A DNA stretch of 64,000 nucleotides from Aphanomyces cochlioides (GCA_019828595.1 JAHQRK010000018.1:558001-622000), one strand, 5' to 3'. Positions 53,140 through 63,686 are shown, counted from the stretch's first letter. Notes: generated by a model from the sequence alone, not told the origin. Program-made: numbers and translations.

Positions 53140-54878
53140 CTACTCTGGAATTTTATATAGGGAACAGTCAACTGTCCGAGTGGAAAAAAATATAAGGAAT
53201 TGTTTACGTTAAAGTTCAATGCTCTCAAATAGAAGTTCCATCTCGTACTCTTGTACCTGATGAACACAAGACGCAACAAGACCTCTACTGATCGGTAGTG
53301 ATACAGGTAGCTGACCAACTCGACGTTGCTTAGCTTTACCTGTATGGGGCATTTTATAATTGTTGTAGCCCCCCACTTCCAAGACCGAAATCATGACGCT
53401 TTGTAGCGTCAAGAAGACATTCTCCAGTGTTTTTATGTCTATTTCTAAAAAAGCGTCATTCACAGCACCGAGCATTTCATCAATGTTCGAGCCTTCTTTC
53501 TCGAATTGCAGTGTTTGAATGGCGCGAAAAAAGCCCAGATCGAGAACATTCAGATCTGGGCTGTTTGGAGGCTGAAAGAGTAGAGAAATGTTGAAACCTA
53601 TGAATAAATTTCAGAAGTGAATGACAGACAAATCGTACCGTCGAGACTGCAAGCTTGCTGGAAACTGTCATCGTAAACGTCGTGCGCAGAAGCATTATCA
53701 TGTTGCAAAATAATTGGCATTTCCTTCATTGAGAGCGGCCACTTGGACCTTATAGCAGGTAACACCTTATCGATCAAAAACGCGCGATAAACTGACTTCG
53801 TGACAGAAATGGATTTCGTCTCAATGGTCCCAGCAGGACGATTTCGGCTTGATCGCGCTGCAGGTACACCCTCGACAAAAGGCCACATTCCTATTTTGCC
53901 GTCAAACCATTCGCCTGTCGCGTCATCAAGGCGTGGTCGCGCCACTGCACACAAGAACATGACTTTGGTGCGAAAGTTCTTGTTGTGGGTGAGTCGTGAG
54001 GGCTCTTCTTGGTCTTCGGCCAAGTAGATCTTCTTGGTTAGCTCGTCGAGCCAGAACCATTTTTCGTCAAGATGCACATAGCCATACATCGCATCAAACG
54101 CGGACCTCTCATTGTAGTCCACGACGAATGAGAGGCAGTGCTTCATGCGGTGTATTGCTGTCTGCCTCATGACAATTGGCTTCAAGTTGTTCGGGTGAAG
54201 CCGTACCACTTTTTCCTTCACCAATTTCCGGACAGTTGTGTGTGAGATGCCAATGCCTTTGGCGACCGCTCTCAAAGATCGTCGCCGTTTGGTAGAGACT
54301 GCTCTCAACCGTCCTTTGATGGCTACTCGGACTGGTTTTCGCCCACTCTTGCCACGCCTCTTGCATTCGACGTTGAGCACCCCCGACGCGAGGGATTCCA
54401 CTCCTTGTTTCCAAATCCGAGAGACGACTTGTTTGCTGACCTTGTAATGAGCAGCAAAGCGCGCCAAAGCTCCAAATGGCAGTTTCATCTCCACGCTTGA
54501 CAAAAGCAAGGCACTCATGATGGCGCTGCGCTCTTGACTTGTGAGGTTGCTGCGCTTCTTTGGTTCAGGTGACAAAAGCGATGCGAGTTCCATTGGGTTT
54601 TTAAGTTTGAGTGATGTGAAGTCATTTATGACTTATATAGAAGTTTATATAGTATACAAAATTCTACATAAACTGTGTATTGAGTTATATGGATTAAAGT
54701 ATACGCTTTTTGAATGGCTCCGAAACTTCCATGCGTCATCCTTTTCGACTGTCGTTTTGTTCGCTGCGTCATCATCTTTCGATTGGTCGATTGGTGCCAA
54801 ATGCGTGTTGATTGGATGATTTGTTCTAAAGTTATGCACGATTGGCCGAAGAGTTCCCTATATAAAATTCCAGAGTAG
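53140..54878 (-). mobile_element. Tc1/mariner (IS630)-type transposon, copy A, apparently intact
   Basis: Perfect 26-bp inverted ends (53140-53165 and 54853-54878; start CTACTCTGGAATTTTATATA) are flanked by TA on each side. The 1739-bp element carries a single transposase gene with one intron. It was part of the duplicated unit, so copy B did not arise by transposition. Confidence 0.88.
53209..54593 (-). CDS. Tc1/mariner-like DDD transposase, copy A
   Basis: Exon 1 runs 54593-53639 and exon 2 53597-53209. A 41-bp GT..AG intron joins in phase to 447 aa. The N-terminal HTH has NLTSQERSAIMSALLL and the second HTH SLRAVAKGIGISHTTVRKL. Catalytic Asps are in YVHLDEKWFW, ILQHDNASAH and PDLNVLDLGFF; the last one is only reached after splicing (FNISLLFQPPNSPDLN). 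The chain is complete with no internal stop, so it may be active. The intron within the DDD core is unusual for this superfamily and overlaps the site where copy B has an extra base. Function: cut-and-paste transposition at TA. Confidence 0.82.
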
Positions 54879-55186
54879 TATTGTGATTTCCGTCCAAATT
54901 TGCCAGTTTGAGGCGATTTTTTGGAATCGACGACAAATCAACGGGGCAATCTGATTGGCTACAAATATTCGTACTCTCATTTGATTGGCTGAAAATTGAC
55001 CGATGGATTGCTCGTGCTGCACATGATGCGGTCGCACCAATCTCAATGAATCTCTATAACCTCGTAGAACGGCCCCACCTCCTAGAGCATTCTCTTTGAG
55101 CAAACGCTCTTAAGCTTGAGTGCAAGCAGAGTGGTGACATCACAAGTTGCACCAGCTAAGCGACGAATCTTCGTCGATATCGTGGT

Positions 55187-55297
55187 CCAAGTTTCAACCA
55201 ATGGTCAAAATAACCTTCTAAACTTGTATAATGTTTCGAAGGTCTGGCGATTCTCTTGAACCAATCGCTGGAGGAAAATTGGAGTAGAACACACAAT
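55187..55297 (+). repeat. Segment repeated in inverted orientation at 63065-63187
   Basis: About 110 bp (CCAAGTTTCAACCA to GAACACACAATA) match the reverse complement of 63065-63187 with scattered differences. Copy B has the same piece at 60728-60838. The remaining stretch 54879-55728 is AT-rich with ATTGG boxes and no supported gene. Confidence 0.7.
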
Positions 55298-55728
55298 AGA
55301 AGGATCTTTTTCCCACCTGAATATATTGAAGTTTGTATTATTGATTTGATACAAATTTTGGGTAGCGGCGCAATCGAATCACGCCAAAGAACCGATCCGC
55401 GAATCGATCCCATTGGCTGATTTTTCAATGTCAACATTTGATTGGTCGAAATGGATCTAGAATGTCGTATTAGCCAATCAAAACGATTGATAAACGACTC
55501 AACAAATCACACCTATATCCGAAATTTTGCTCCAAAGCACAATATGTAGATAGTTAGATTAAGTTATCTAAGGGAGGACTTTCAGTTTTTCTTCGTGCTG
55601 AATCCTCCCTCTGTTGCGAACAAGTGCACTTGACAGAAAGGACATGGTGACAACAAGACGTGGTGACATCGCGGGGAGGTAAGACAACTCAAGCGGCCTT
55701 ATATATGTTTACCACTGATCGGTTTACA

Positions 55729-56366
55729 ACTCCCTTAGTCACAAGAAACGAAAACACGCGAAAACGAAACACAAATCATGCAAGAGGACAAAGATAGCTG
55801 ATGCTTCGTCCGATCCACACTTTCTCCCTGTGAACGCGGCCAAATTGACTCAAAAATTGATTGGATTGACCGACGAACAAACGAAGACCTTGGAAGAAGA
55901 GTTGAATCGAACTGATGAAGATCCTTTGCTTGTCATTCGACAGAATCCGGATTTCCCTGCGGGCAACATCGATGCTAACGAGGTGTATGATGCGATAGCA
56001 ACGTACGAGATGAGAGATAATACTCGGCGCGATGCTGGAAATGGTTGCCGTCGATGGATTTTTCATTTCAATTATTATCAAGACATTGGCCCCTGTAAAA
56101 GTGAGATGGAGCGGCGTTTTCCAAGGGCATTTGCAGATTCTCCTCATACTATTGATGATGCTGTCGCAATTGCACAACGCACGTTCAATCCCAGTCAACA
56201 CCAACTTAATGCATTCAGAGCCGCTTTTAATATTCAACCTCTGGCATTCGCAGTAGTGATTAACAAGATTGCTATTCGTCAAGATGATGCGGGTAAGAAC
56301 CTTTTCTTCTACAAAGGTGACGCCGATGACTCATCCGAATCGTCAGAATCCTCAGACGATGATTGA
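55729..56366 (+). CDS. Unidentified ORF, copy A (no in-frame ATG)
   Basis: The frame is open from about 55729 to the stop at 56364-56366 but has no ATG near its beginning, so a 5' exon or truncation is likely. The basic first part (HKKRKHAKTKHKSCKRTKI) is followed by LTDEQTKTLEEELNRTDEDPLL, a central segment with RRWIFHFNYYQDIGPCKSEMERRFPRAF, and an acidic Ser/Asp tail (SSESSESSDDD). I do not recognise a family. It converges on the NOP2 fragment. Copy B has one substitution (Ser to Pro in FADSPHT). Confidence 0.45.
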
Positions 56367-56401
56367 TATCTGTTTGCGAATGAAAGACGTATTTTCTTTA
56401 A

Positions 56402-57198
56402 TTAATATATTCGCTTGCGAAGAGCGTAGTCGACAACAGCTTCGTTTTCTTCGACCATGACGGAGCACGTCGAGTAGACAATGATGCCACCGGTCGAGCT
56501 CTTGGCATCGACGGCATCAATGGCAGCCAAGAGCAATTCCTTTTGCAAATGGGCCAAGCGCTGGACATCCTTTTCAGTCTTCTGGGTCTTGATCGATGGA
56601 TCTCGAGAAATCACACCCATACCAGTCCAAGGAGCATCCAACAAGACACGGTCAAAGCCTTGGAAGACCGTGGGGAGTTTGCGACCGTCGTAGTTGGAAA
56701 CAGCGCAGTTCTTGACACCAAGACGGTGCAAGTTAGCCACGGTAGCCTTGAGACGCTGCTTCTTCAAATCGTTGGCAATCAACGAGCCAGCGTTTCGCAT
56801 GAGCTGGGCAATGTAGGTTGTTTTGCCGCCAGGAGCGCAACACATATCATGCACGCGCTCGTTTGGTTCAGGAGCCAAAGCCAAGACTGGGCCAAACGAA
56901 GAGGCAGACTGCAGCATGTAATGGCCAGCGAGGTATTCGGGCGTGGCACCGATGGGGACGGGGGAGCCGTAGATCTTGAGACCAACCTTGGACCATTTGG
57001 CGAGTGGATCCAAGTTGACACCGCGTTGAATCAATGCTTGGGCGAGATCGCGACGACGAGTCTTGAGCGTGTTGGCTCGAATGACAAGTGGACGAGGTTG
57101 TTCGTTCGCTTCAATGAATTCCAAGCATTCCGCGGGGAGAACATTTGCAAAAAGAGCACCATGAGGTCACGGTTGTAGCCAAAGTACGACGCCATGTC
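56402..57198 (-). pseudogene. NOP2: Truncated NOP2 (rRNA m5C methyltransferase) copy A
   Basis: It carries NOP2/NSUN1 signatures: FIEANEQPRPLVIRANTLKT, RGVNLDPLAKWSKVGL, GATPEYLAGHYMLQSASSF, MCCAPGGKTTYIAQLM (SAM loop) and STCSVMVEENEAVVDYALRKR. The protein then stops (IY-stop) about 60-100 residues before the usual end. The 5' part is cut at 57198. Near 57120 a one-base loss separates MASYFGYNRDLMVLFLQMFSP from ECLEFIEANE. Motif IV reads DAPWTGMGVIS; the Cys normally present in DAPC is Trp. These faults make it a pseudogene. Confidence 0.82.
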
Positions 57199-57436
57199 AG
57201 GATGGACTTGACACTCACTGCAGCCTTCAGCTTTCCTCCTTCGCAACACTGTCTTGCCATCAAAAAGACATTAATGATCGTTGCCAGAGAGGCACATGCG
57301 TACATTGATGGTCATCCTTGCTGGCTCTGAGCTGAGCGTCGTGGTCCTGACAGCGATGAAGATAGCGCAATCTTGTCATTTTCTTGGAGGTCGTCGCGGC
57401 CATGTTGCGCTTTATATTGGAAAGTCAGCACGGGAA
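57199..57436. other. Spacer shared with 63449-63686
   Basis: This stretch is repeated at an offset of 6250 with two substitutions. The short open frames on both strands show no known protein. Confidence 0.4.
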
Positions 57437-57515
57437 GCGGTTAGACTCAATGTTGGATCAATCAAAACGAGATGTTTTGAGATGTTTTGATTGATCCAAC
57501 ATTGAGTCTGACCGC
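57437..57515. repeat. Long hairpin: 32-bp arms with 15-nt loop
   Basis: Arm 57437-57468 and arm 57484-57515 are complementary except at one position. The loop contains GAGATGTTTTGAGAT, and GAGATGTTTTGA occurs twice in tandem. The hairpin lies exactly at the point where LRR homology stops in the adjoining pseudogene. A second copy is at 63687-63765. Confidence 0.88.
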
Positions 57516-58322
57516 TGATGGTGGAGCTGCCAAAGACCGACTCCAGCAACAACTCGTCGCTCGTTTCATCTTCCTCATCAAAATCCCATTTCTTCAGGAC
57601 GATCGAAGTCACGGGAGAACGCTTCAACCATGCAATGAGGATTTCCAAGTGGCGTCTTTGAAACTTGGCGGATCCTCCGAGCGTGGATCACCCGATGAAC
57701 CCAAGAGGAAGAGCATGGACAGGTTGAGTCGAACTAGTGTGGAGCTTGCTTGGATGAACTCGAAAAGAGGATCCAAGTCCCTGAAAAGCGTATTTTCGAT
57801 GTGCAATGAGACAAGGTTGGGCATTCTTTCAAGTTGCGCCAGGAAGACGTCAGTTGTGTTGACATCTAGAGAAGTAAATGTAATGTGATGCAGGGGAAGC
57901 ATGGACACGGGTGCTGCGAGCCACTGATGGATTTGATCTTGTGGTGGACATTCAAGCAGCTGGACAACATTATGAGGATGGAGGCATTGCTGGAGAAGCG
58001 CAATGTCAAACACGTCAAAGACGTAGATGGTCGTAAAGAAGCGAGTGGTGCATCGAACGCTCGGAACTAGCGACGATGTCAATCGGCGTAGCCGGAACTT
58101 TGGCCACAGATCCGTCGGGTCGAGAGTTGCTGCAAGCTTCAAGAAATGTCCAAGGTCTCCAAACATATCGCCGCCTTGTGCGTCTTGAAAACAAGAGAGG
58201 AACGCAAAGAAGTCACCGGAGTCAAGAATATACCGGGCAATGTGTTCGATAACGGCGGGAGGAGTCGAAAAGAGCGGCGGCAGCGGCGAGTCTCCCCGCC
58301 TTCTCTTACTACCTCCTACCAA
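57516..58322 (-). pseudogene. Truncated F-box-like/LRR gene copy A
   Basis: The N-terminal part is close to member 5: PPAVIEHIARYILDSGDFFAFLSCFQDAQGG, LVPSVRCTTRFFTTIYVFDVFDIALLQQCLHPHNVV, LPLHHITFTSLD. A frame change near 57640 leads to LEILIAWLKRSPVTSIVLKKWDF. The LRR half is missing beyond 57516, where a hairpin starts. The start at 58322 may be real, but the product would be less than half of the family length. Confidence 0.75.
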
Positions 58323-58605
58323 GAATAAATGCAGTTATTTGAGTTTTGTATGGAAGAATTTAATTATTTTTTTCATTCTTCTTTATATGTTTTCTATTCA
58401 CCGGAGTGATTGTAATTTTAAAAAAGAATTGGAAAGGAATCCTTTCTTTTGTTGCAAATTGACTTTGAAAAGAGGAGTGATGGTATAAAGCCTTCACGAA
58501 TGGATACCTTTTATAAATGTGATATCTGATATCAAATGGGTAATATAACTTATTACAGGATATTTGGCATGTACCACTATAGTATTGTAATTTGTAAAGA
58601 CAAAT
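58323..58605. other. AT-rich spacer at the duplication junction
   Basis: 283 bp of AT-rich DNA lie between the LRR fragment and the left limit of copy B. No gene. The left junction sequence differs from that of copy A at 53065, as expected for a tandem duplication breakpoint. Confidence 0.5.
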
Positions 58606-58679
58606 TTTGGAATTGAACAAGAATCCCACTCCACCGCGCGTTGTTCAAACAAGCAGGTTTATCTGTACTATGCATAGTA

Positions 58680-60419
58680 CTACTCTGGAATTTTATATAG
58701 GGAACAGTCAACTGTCCGAGTGGAAAAAAATATAAGGAATTGTTTACGTTAAAGTTCAATGCTCTCAAATAGAAGTTCCATCTCGTACTCTTGTACCTGA
58801 TGAACACAAGACGCAACAAGACCTCTACTGATCGGTAGTGATACAGGTAGCTGACCAACTCGACGTTGCTTAGCTTTACCTGTATGGGGCATTTTATAAT
58901 TGTTGTAGCCCCCCACTTCCAAGACCGAAATCATGACGCTTTGTAGCGTCAAGAAGACATTCTCCAGTGTTTTTATGTCTATTTCTAAAAAAGCGTCATT
59001 CACAGCACCGAGCATTTCATCAATGTTCGAGCCTTCTTTCTCGAATTGCAGTGTTTGAATGGCGCGAAAAAAGCCCAGATCGAGAACATTCAGATCTGGG
59101 CTGTTTGGAGGCTGAAAAGAGTAGAGAAATGTTGAAACCTATGAATAAATTTCAGAAGTGAATGACAGACAAATCGTACCGTCGAGACTGCAAGCTTGCT
59201 GGAAACTGTCATCGTAAACGTCGTGCGCAGAAGCATTATCATGTTGCAAAATAATTGGCATTTCCTTCATTGAGAGCGGCCACTTGGACCTTATAGCAGG
59301 TAACACCTTATCGATCAAAAACGCGCGATAAACTGACTTCGTGACAGAAATGGATTTCGTCTCAATGGTCCCAGCAGGACGATTTCGGCTTGATCGCGCT
59401 GCAGGTACACCCTCGACAAAAGGCCACATTCCTATTTTGCCGTCAAACCATTCGCCTGTCGCGTCATCAAGGCGTGGTCGCGCCACTGCACACAAGAACA
59501 TGACTTTGGTGCGAAAGTTCTTGTTGTGGGTGAGTCGTGAGGGCTCTTCTTGGTCTTCGGCCAAGTAGATCTTCTTGGTTAGCTCGTCGAGCCAGAACCA
59601 TTTTTCGTCAAGATGCACATAGCCATACATCGCATCAAACGCGGACCTCTCATTGTAGTCCACGACGAATGAGAGGCAGTGCTTCATGCGGTGTATTGCT
59701 GTCTGCCTCATGACAATTGGCTTCAAGTTGTTCGGGTGAAGCCGTACCACTTTTTCCTTCACCAATTTCCGGACAGTTGTGTGTGAGATGCCAATGCCTT
59801 TGGCGACCGCTCTCAAAGATCGTCGCCGTTTGGTAGAGACTGCTCTCAACCGTCCTTTGATGGCTACTCGGACTGGTTTTCGCCCACTCTTGCCACGCCT
59901 CTTGCATTCGACGTTGAGCACCCCCGACGCGAGGGATTCCACTCCTTGTTTCCAAATCCGAGAGACGACTTGTTTGCTGACCTTGTAATGAGCAGCAAAG
60001 CGCGCCAAAGCTCCAAATGGCAGTTTCATCTCCACGCTTGACAAAAGCAAGGCACTCATGATGGCGCTGCGCTCTTGACTTGTGAGGTTGCTGCGCTTCT
60101 TTGGTTCAGGTGACAAAAGCGATGCGAGTTCCATTGGGTTTTTAAGTTTGAGTGATGTGAAGTCATTTATGACTTATATAGAAGTTTATATAGTATACAA
60201 AATTCTACATAAACTGTGTATTGAGTTATATGGATTAAAGTATACGCTTTTTGAATGGCTCCGAAACTTCCATGCGTCATCCTTTTCGACTGTCGTTTTG
60301 TTCGCTGCGTCATCATCTTTCGATTGGTCGATTGGTGCCAAATGCGTGTTGATTGGATGATTTGTTCTAAAGTTATGCACGATTGGCCGAAGAGTTCCCT
60401 ATATAAAATTCCAGAGTAG
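58680..60419 (-). mobile_element. Tc1/mariner (IS630)-type transposon, copy B
   Basis: Same ends as copy A (58680-58705 and 60394-60419) with TA flanks; 1740 bp. It differs from copy A inside the element by a single inserted A only, as far as I can see. Confidence 0.88.
58749..60134 (-). pseudogene. Tc1/mariner-like transposase, copy B, one-base insertion
   Basis: Identical to copy A except for an extra A (T on the coding strand) in the run just before the QPPNSPDLN codons (about 59117). After splicing, this shifts the frame before the third catalytic Asp and ends the protein within about 35 codons. HTH domains and the first two catalytic Asps are intact. The change could be real or a base-calling slip in a homopolymer. 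Confidence 0.75.
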
Positions 60420-60727
60420 TATTGTGATTTCCGTCCAAATTTGCCAGTTTGAGGCGATTTTTTGGAATCGACGACAAATCAACGGGGCAATCTGATTGGC
60501 TACAAATATTCGTACTCTCATTTGATTGGCTGAAAATTGACCGATGGATTGCTCGTGCTGCACATGATGCGGTCGCACCAATCTCAATGAATCTCTATAA
60601 CCTCGTAGAACGGCCCCACCTCCTAGAGCATTCTCTTTGAGCAAACGCTCTTAAGCTTGAGTGCAAGCAGAGTGGTGACATCACAAGTTGCACCAGCTAA
60701 GCGACGAATCTTCGTCGATATCGTGGT

Positions 60728-60838
60728 CCAAGTTTCAACCAATGGTCAAAATAACCTTCTAAACTTGTATAATGTTTCGAAGGTCTGGCGATTCTCTTGA
60801 ACCAATCGCTGGAGGAAAATTGGAGTAGAACACACAAT
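60728..60838 (+). repeat. Copy B of the segment inverted at 63065-63187
   Basis: Same sequence as 55187-55297. Together with 63065-63187 it forms a widely spaced inverted pair about 2.2 kb apart that flanks the ORF and NOP2. Confidence 0.65.
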
Positions 60839-61269
60839 AGAAGGATCTTTTTCCCACCTGAATATATTGAAGTTTGTATTATTGATTTGATACAAATTTT
60901 GGGTAGCGGCGCAATCGAATCACGCCAAAGAACCGATCCGCGAATCGATCCCATTGGCTGATTTTTCAATGTCAACATTTGATTGGTCGAAATGGATCTA
61001 GAATGTCGTATTAGCCAATCAAAACGATTGATAAACGACTCAACAAATCACACCTATATCCGAAATTTTGCTCCAAAGCACAATATGTAGATAGTTAGAT
61101 TAAGTTATCTAAGGGAGGACTTTCAGTTTTTCTTCGTGCTGAATCCTCCCTCTGTTGCGAACAAGTGCACTTGACAGAAAGGACATGGTGACAACAAGAC
61201 GTGGTGACATCGCGGGGAGGTAAGACAACACAAGCGGCCTTATATATGTTTACCACTGATCGGTTTACA

Positions 61270-61907
61270 ACTCCCTTAGTCACAAGAAACGAAAACACGC
61301 GAAAACGAAACACAAATCATGCAAGAGGACAAAGATAGCTGATGCTTCGTCCGATCCACACTTTCTCCCTGTGAACGCGGCCAAATTGACTCAAAAATTG
61401 ATTGGATTGACCGACGAACAAACGAAGACCTTGGAAGAAGAGTTGAATCGAACTGATGAAGATCCTTTGCTTGTCATTCGACAGAATCCGGATTTCCCTG
61501 CGGGCAACATCGATGCTAACGAGGTGTATGATGCGATAGCAACGTACGAGATGAGAGATAATACTCGGCGCGATGCTGGAAATGGTTGCCGTCGATGGAT
61601 TTTTCATTTCAATTATTATCAAGACATTGGCCCCTGTAAAAGTGAGATGGAGCGGCGTTTTCCAAGGGCATTTGCAGATCCTCCTCATACTATTGATGAT
61701 GCTGTCGCAATTGCACAACGCACGTTCAATCCCAGTCAACACCAACTTAATGCATTCAGAGCCGCTTTTAATATTCAACCTCTGGCATTCGCAGTAGTGA
61801 TTAACAAGATTGCTATTCGTCAAGATGATGCGGGTAAGAACCTTTTCTTCTACAAAGGTGACGCCGATGACTCATCCGAATCGTCAGAATCCTCAGACGA
61901 TGATTGA
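61270..61907 (+). CDS. Unidentified ORF, copy B (no in-frame ATG)
   Basis: Second copy of the 55729-56366 frame, with one residue change (Pro for Ser in FADPPHT). It has the same basic start, LTDEQTKTLEEELNR segment and acidic Ser/Asp tail. It lacks an ATG in frame, so it too is either spliced or truncated. Near-identity reflects recent duplication and gives no evidence of selection. Confidence 0.45.
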
Positions 61908-61942
61908 TATCTGTTTGCGAATGAAAGACGTATTTTCTTTAA

Positions 61943-63038
61943 TTAATATATTCGCTTGCGAAGAGCGTAGTCGACAACAGCTTCGTTTTCTTCGACCATG
62001 ACGGAGCACGTCGAGTAGACAATGATGCCACCGGTCGAGCTCTTGGCATCGACGGCATCAATGGCAGCCAAGAGCAATTCCTTTTGCAAATGGGCCAAGC
62101 GCTGGACATCCTTTTCAGTCTTCTGGGTCTTGATCGATGGATCTCGAGAAATCACACCCATACCAGTCCAAGGAGCATCCAACAAGACACGGTCAAAGCC
62201 TTGGAAGACCGTGGGGAGTTTGCGACCGTCGTAGTTGGAAACAGCGCAGTTCTTGACACCAAGACGGTGCAAGTTAGCCACGGTAGCCTTGAGACGCTGC
62301 TTCTTCAAATCGTTGGCAATCAACGAGCCAGCGTTTCGCATGAGCTGGGCAATGTAGGTTGTTTTGCCGCCAGGAGCGCAACACATATCATGCACGCGCT
62401 CGTTTGGTTCAGGAGCCAAAGCCAAGACTGGGCCAAACGAAGAGGCAGACTGCAGCATGTAATGGCCAGCGAGGTATTCGGGCGTGGCACCGATGGGGAC
62501 GGGGGAGCCGTAGATCTTGAGACCAACCTTGGACCATTTGGCGAGTGGATCCAAGTTGACACCGCGTTGAATCAATGCTTGGGCGAGATCGCGACGACGA
62601 GTCTTGAGCGTGTTGGCTCGAATGACAAGTGGACGAGGTTGTTCGTTCGCTTCAATGAATTCCAAGCATTCCGCGGGGAGAACATTTGCAAAAAGAGCAC
62701 CATGAGGTCACGGTTGTAGCCAAAGTACGACGCCATGTCGGTCGTGAGCTGGTCGACATATTCACCGCGGCTTCGTCGTCATCGTCAACTTCATCATCAT
62801 CGTCATCTTCTTCAGCGTCGACGTCTTCTTTCTCTTCCTCGTCGTCTTCTTGGTCACTTTCACCGTCGAAGTTGTCATCTTGAACCCCTTCTTCTTCCGA
62901 TTCCGACTCGATTTGAGGTTTCACCGGCGCCTTCTTGGTCTGCTTGGCTGCTACCTTTTCATTCTTGTTCCTATAAAAAGCATCTCAATCTCGCTCAAGC
63001 GTCGGACGGACTTACGACTTGCGCGCCGGAAGAGCCAT
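61943..63038 (-). pseudogene. NOP2: NOP2 (rRNA m5C methyltransferase) copy B with 5' exons, broken
   Basis: It starts at ATG 63038 (MALPARKS). A short intron (63015-62973) leads to a Lys-rich and very acidic N-terminus (VKPQIESESEEEGVQ, runs of D/E), as in nucleolar NOP2. Sequence then jumps to YVDQLTTDMASYFGYN in another frame near 62750, so a linker of unknown length seems deleted. A further one-base loss occurs near 62660. The methyltransferase core matches copy A, including APGGKTTYIA and TCSVMVEENE, the unusual DAPW in motif IV, and the early stop after ALRKRIY. It is unlikely to be functional; a working gene must lie elsewhere. Confidence 0.8.
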
Positions 63039-63064
63039 GGCTAAAGCTCTGCGATCCTTTTATT

Positions 63065-63187
63065 TGTGTGTTCTACTCCAATTTTCCTCCGGCGATTGGT
63101 TCAATAAACCGCCAGAGAATCGCCGGACCTTCGAAACATTATACAATTATAAAGTTTAGAAGATTATTTTGACACTTGGTTGAAACT
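63065..63187 (-). repeat. Inverted copy of the 55187/60728 segment
   Basis: Reverse complement of 60728-60838 with several substitutions. It lies directly upstream of the NOP2 copy B start, so it may have been the gene's original 5' flank or a small mobile piece. Confidence 0.65.
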
Positions 63188-63188
63188 T

Positions 63189-63330
63189 GGAGCGTCTGGG
63201 AAAATGGTCAGGAAGGAGAGGAAATCCTTGGCGACTGGAATAAAGAACGCGATATGCTGGATGATTGTGGGATCGACGACAGGGACGTCCGCTCGTGTTG
63301 TGGACGAGTCAAGGACATGTTACCTCGTCC
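63189..63330 (-). pseudogene. 5' scrap of an F-box-like/LRR gene
   Basis: In minus orientation it reads VPVVDPTIIQHIAFFIPVAKDFLSF, a diverged form of the family start (AIPTAIIQQIALFIPDSKDFF). Homology is lost on both sides. It is therefore a fragment of another cluster member. Confidence 0.55.
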
Positions 63331-63686
63331 TGACTACGAAAAAGGAATGTCGGTCCATTCAATCGACTGAAGTGGTGGGACCTCACGTCTGGATCCATCC
63401 CTGCGTGGCGGAATCAAGGACAACCATGTTATCGTGGACCGCGTGGCGAGGATGGACTTGACACTCATTGCAGCCTCCAGCTTTCCTCCTTCGCAACACT
63501 GTCTTGCCATCAAAAAGACATTAATGATCGTTGCCAGAGAGGCACATGCGTACATTGATGGTCATCCTTGCTGGCTCTGAGCTGAGCGTCGTGGTCCTGA
63601 CAGCGATGAAGATAGCGCAATCTTGTCATTTTCTTGGAGGTCGTCGCGGCCATGTTGCGCTTTATATTGGAAAGTCAGCACGGGAA

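Larger units (their letters stand above)
53066..57198. repeat. Segmental duplication copy A (4133 bp)
   Basis: Direct repeat of 58606-62739. By eye only three differences appear: T/A in the stretch at 55691 vs 61231, T/C at about 56138 vs 61679, and one extra A in copy B near 59117. Left limit: the shared sequence starts at TTTGGAATTG (53066 / 58606). Right limit: it ends after GCCATGTC (57198 / 62739). After a 709-bp gap in copy B, the match resumes at 57199 / 63449 and runs to the window end. Confidence 0.92.
58606..62739. repeat. Segmental duplication copy B (4134 bp)
   Basis: Direct repeat of 53066-57198, offset 5540 before and 5541 after the extra A near 59117. It contains the transposon, the unidentified ORF and the NOP2 3' part in the same order. 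Copy B continues without break into the NOP2 5' exons, so it is the more complete version. Confidence 0.92.

Noticed and set aside
56543..57178. 211-aa plus frame opposite NOP2 (and its copy at 62084-62719)
   Set aside because: Antisense of the conserved methyltransferase core; no homology of its own was recognised.
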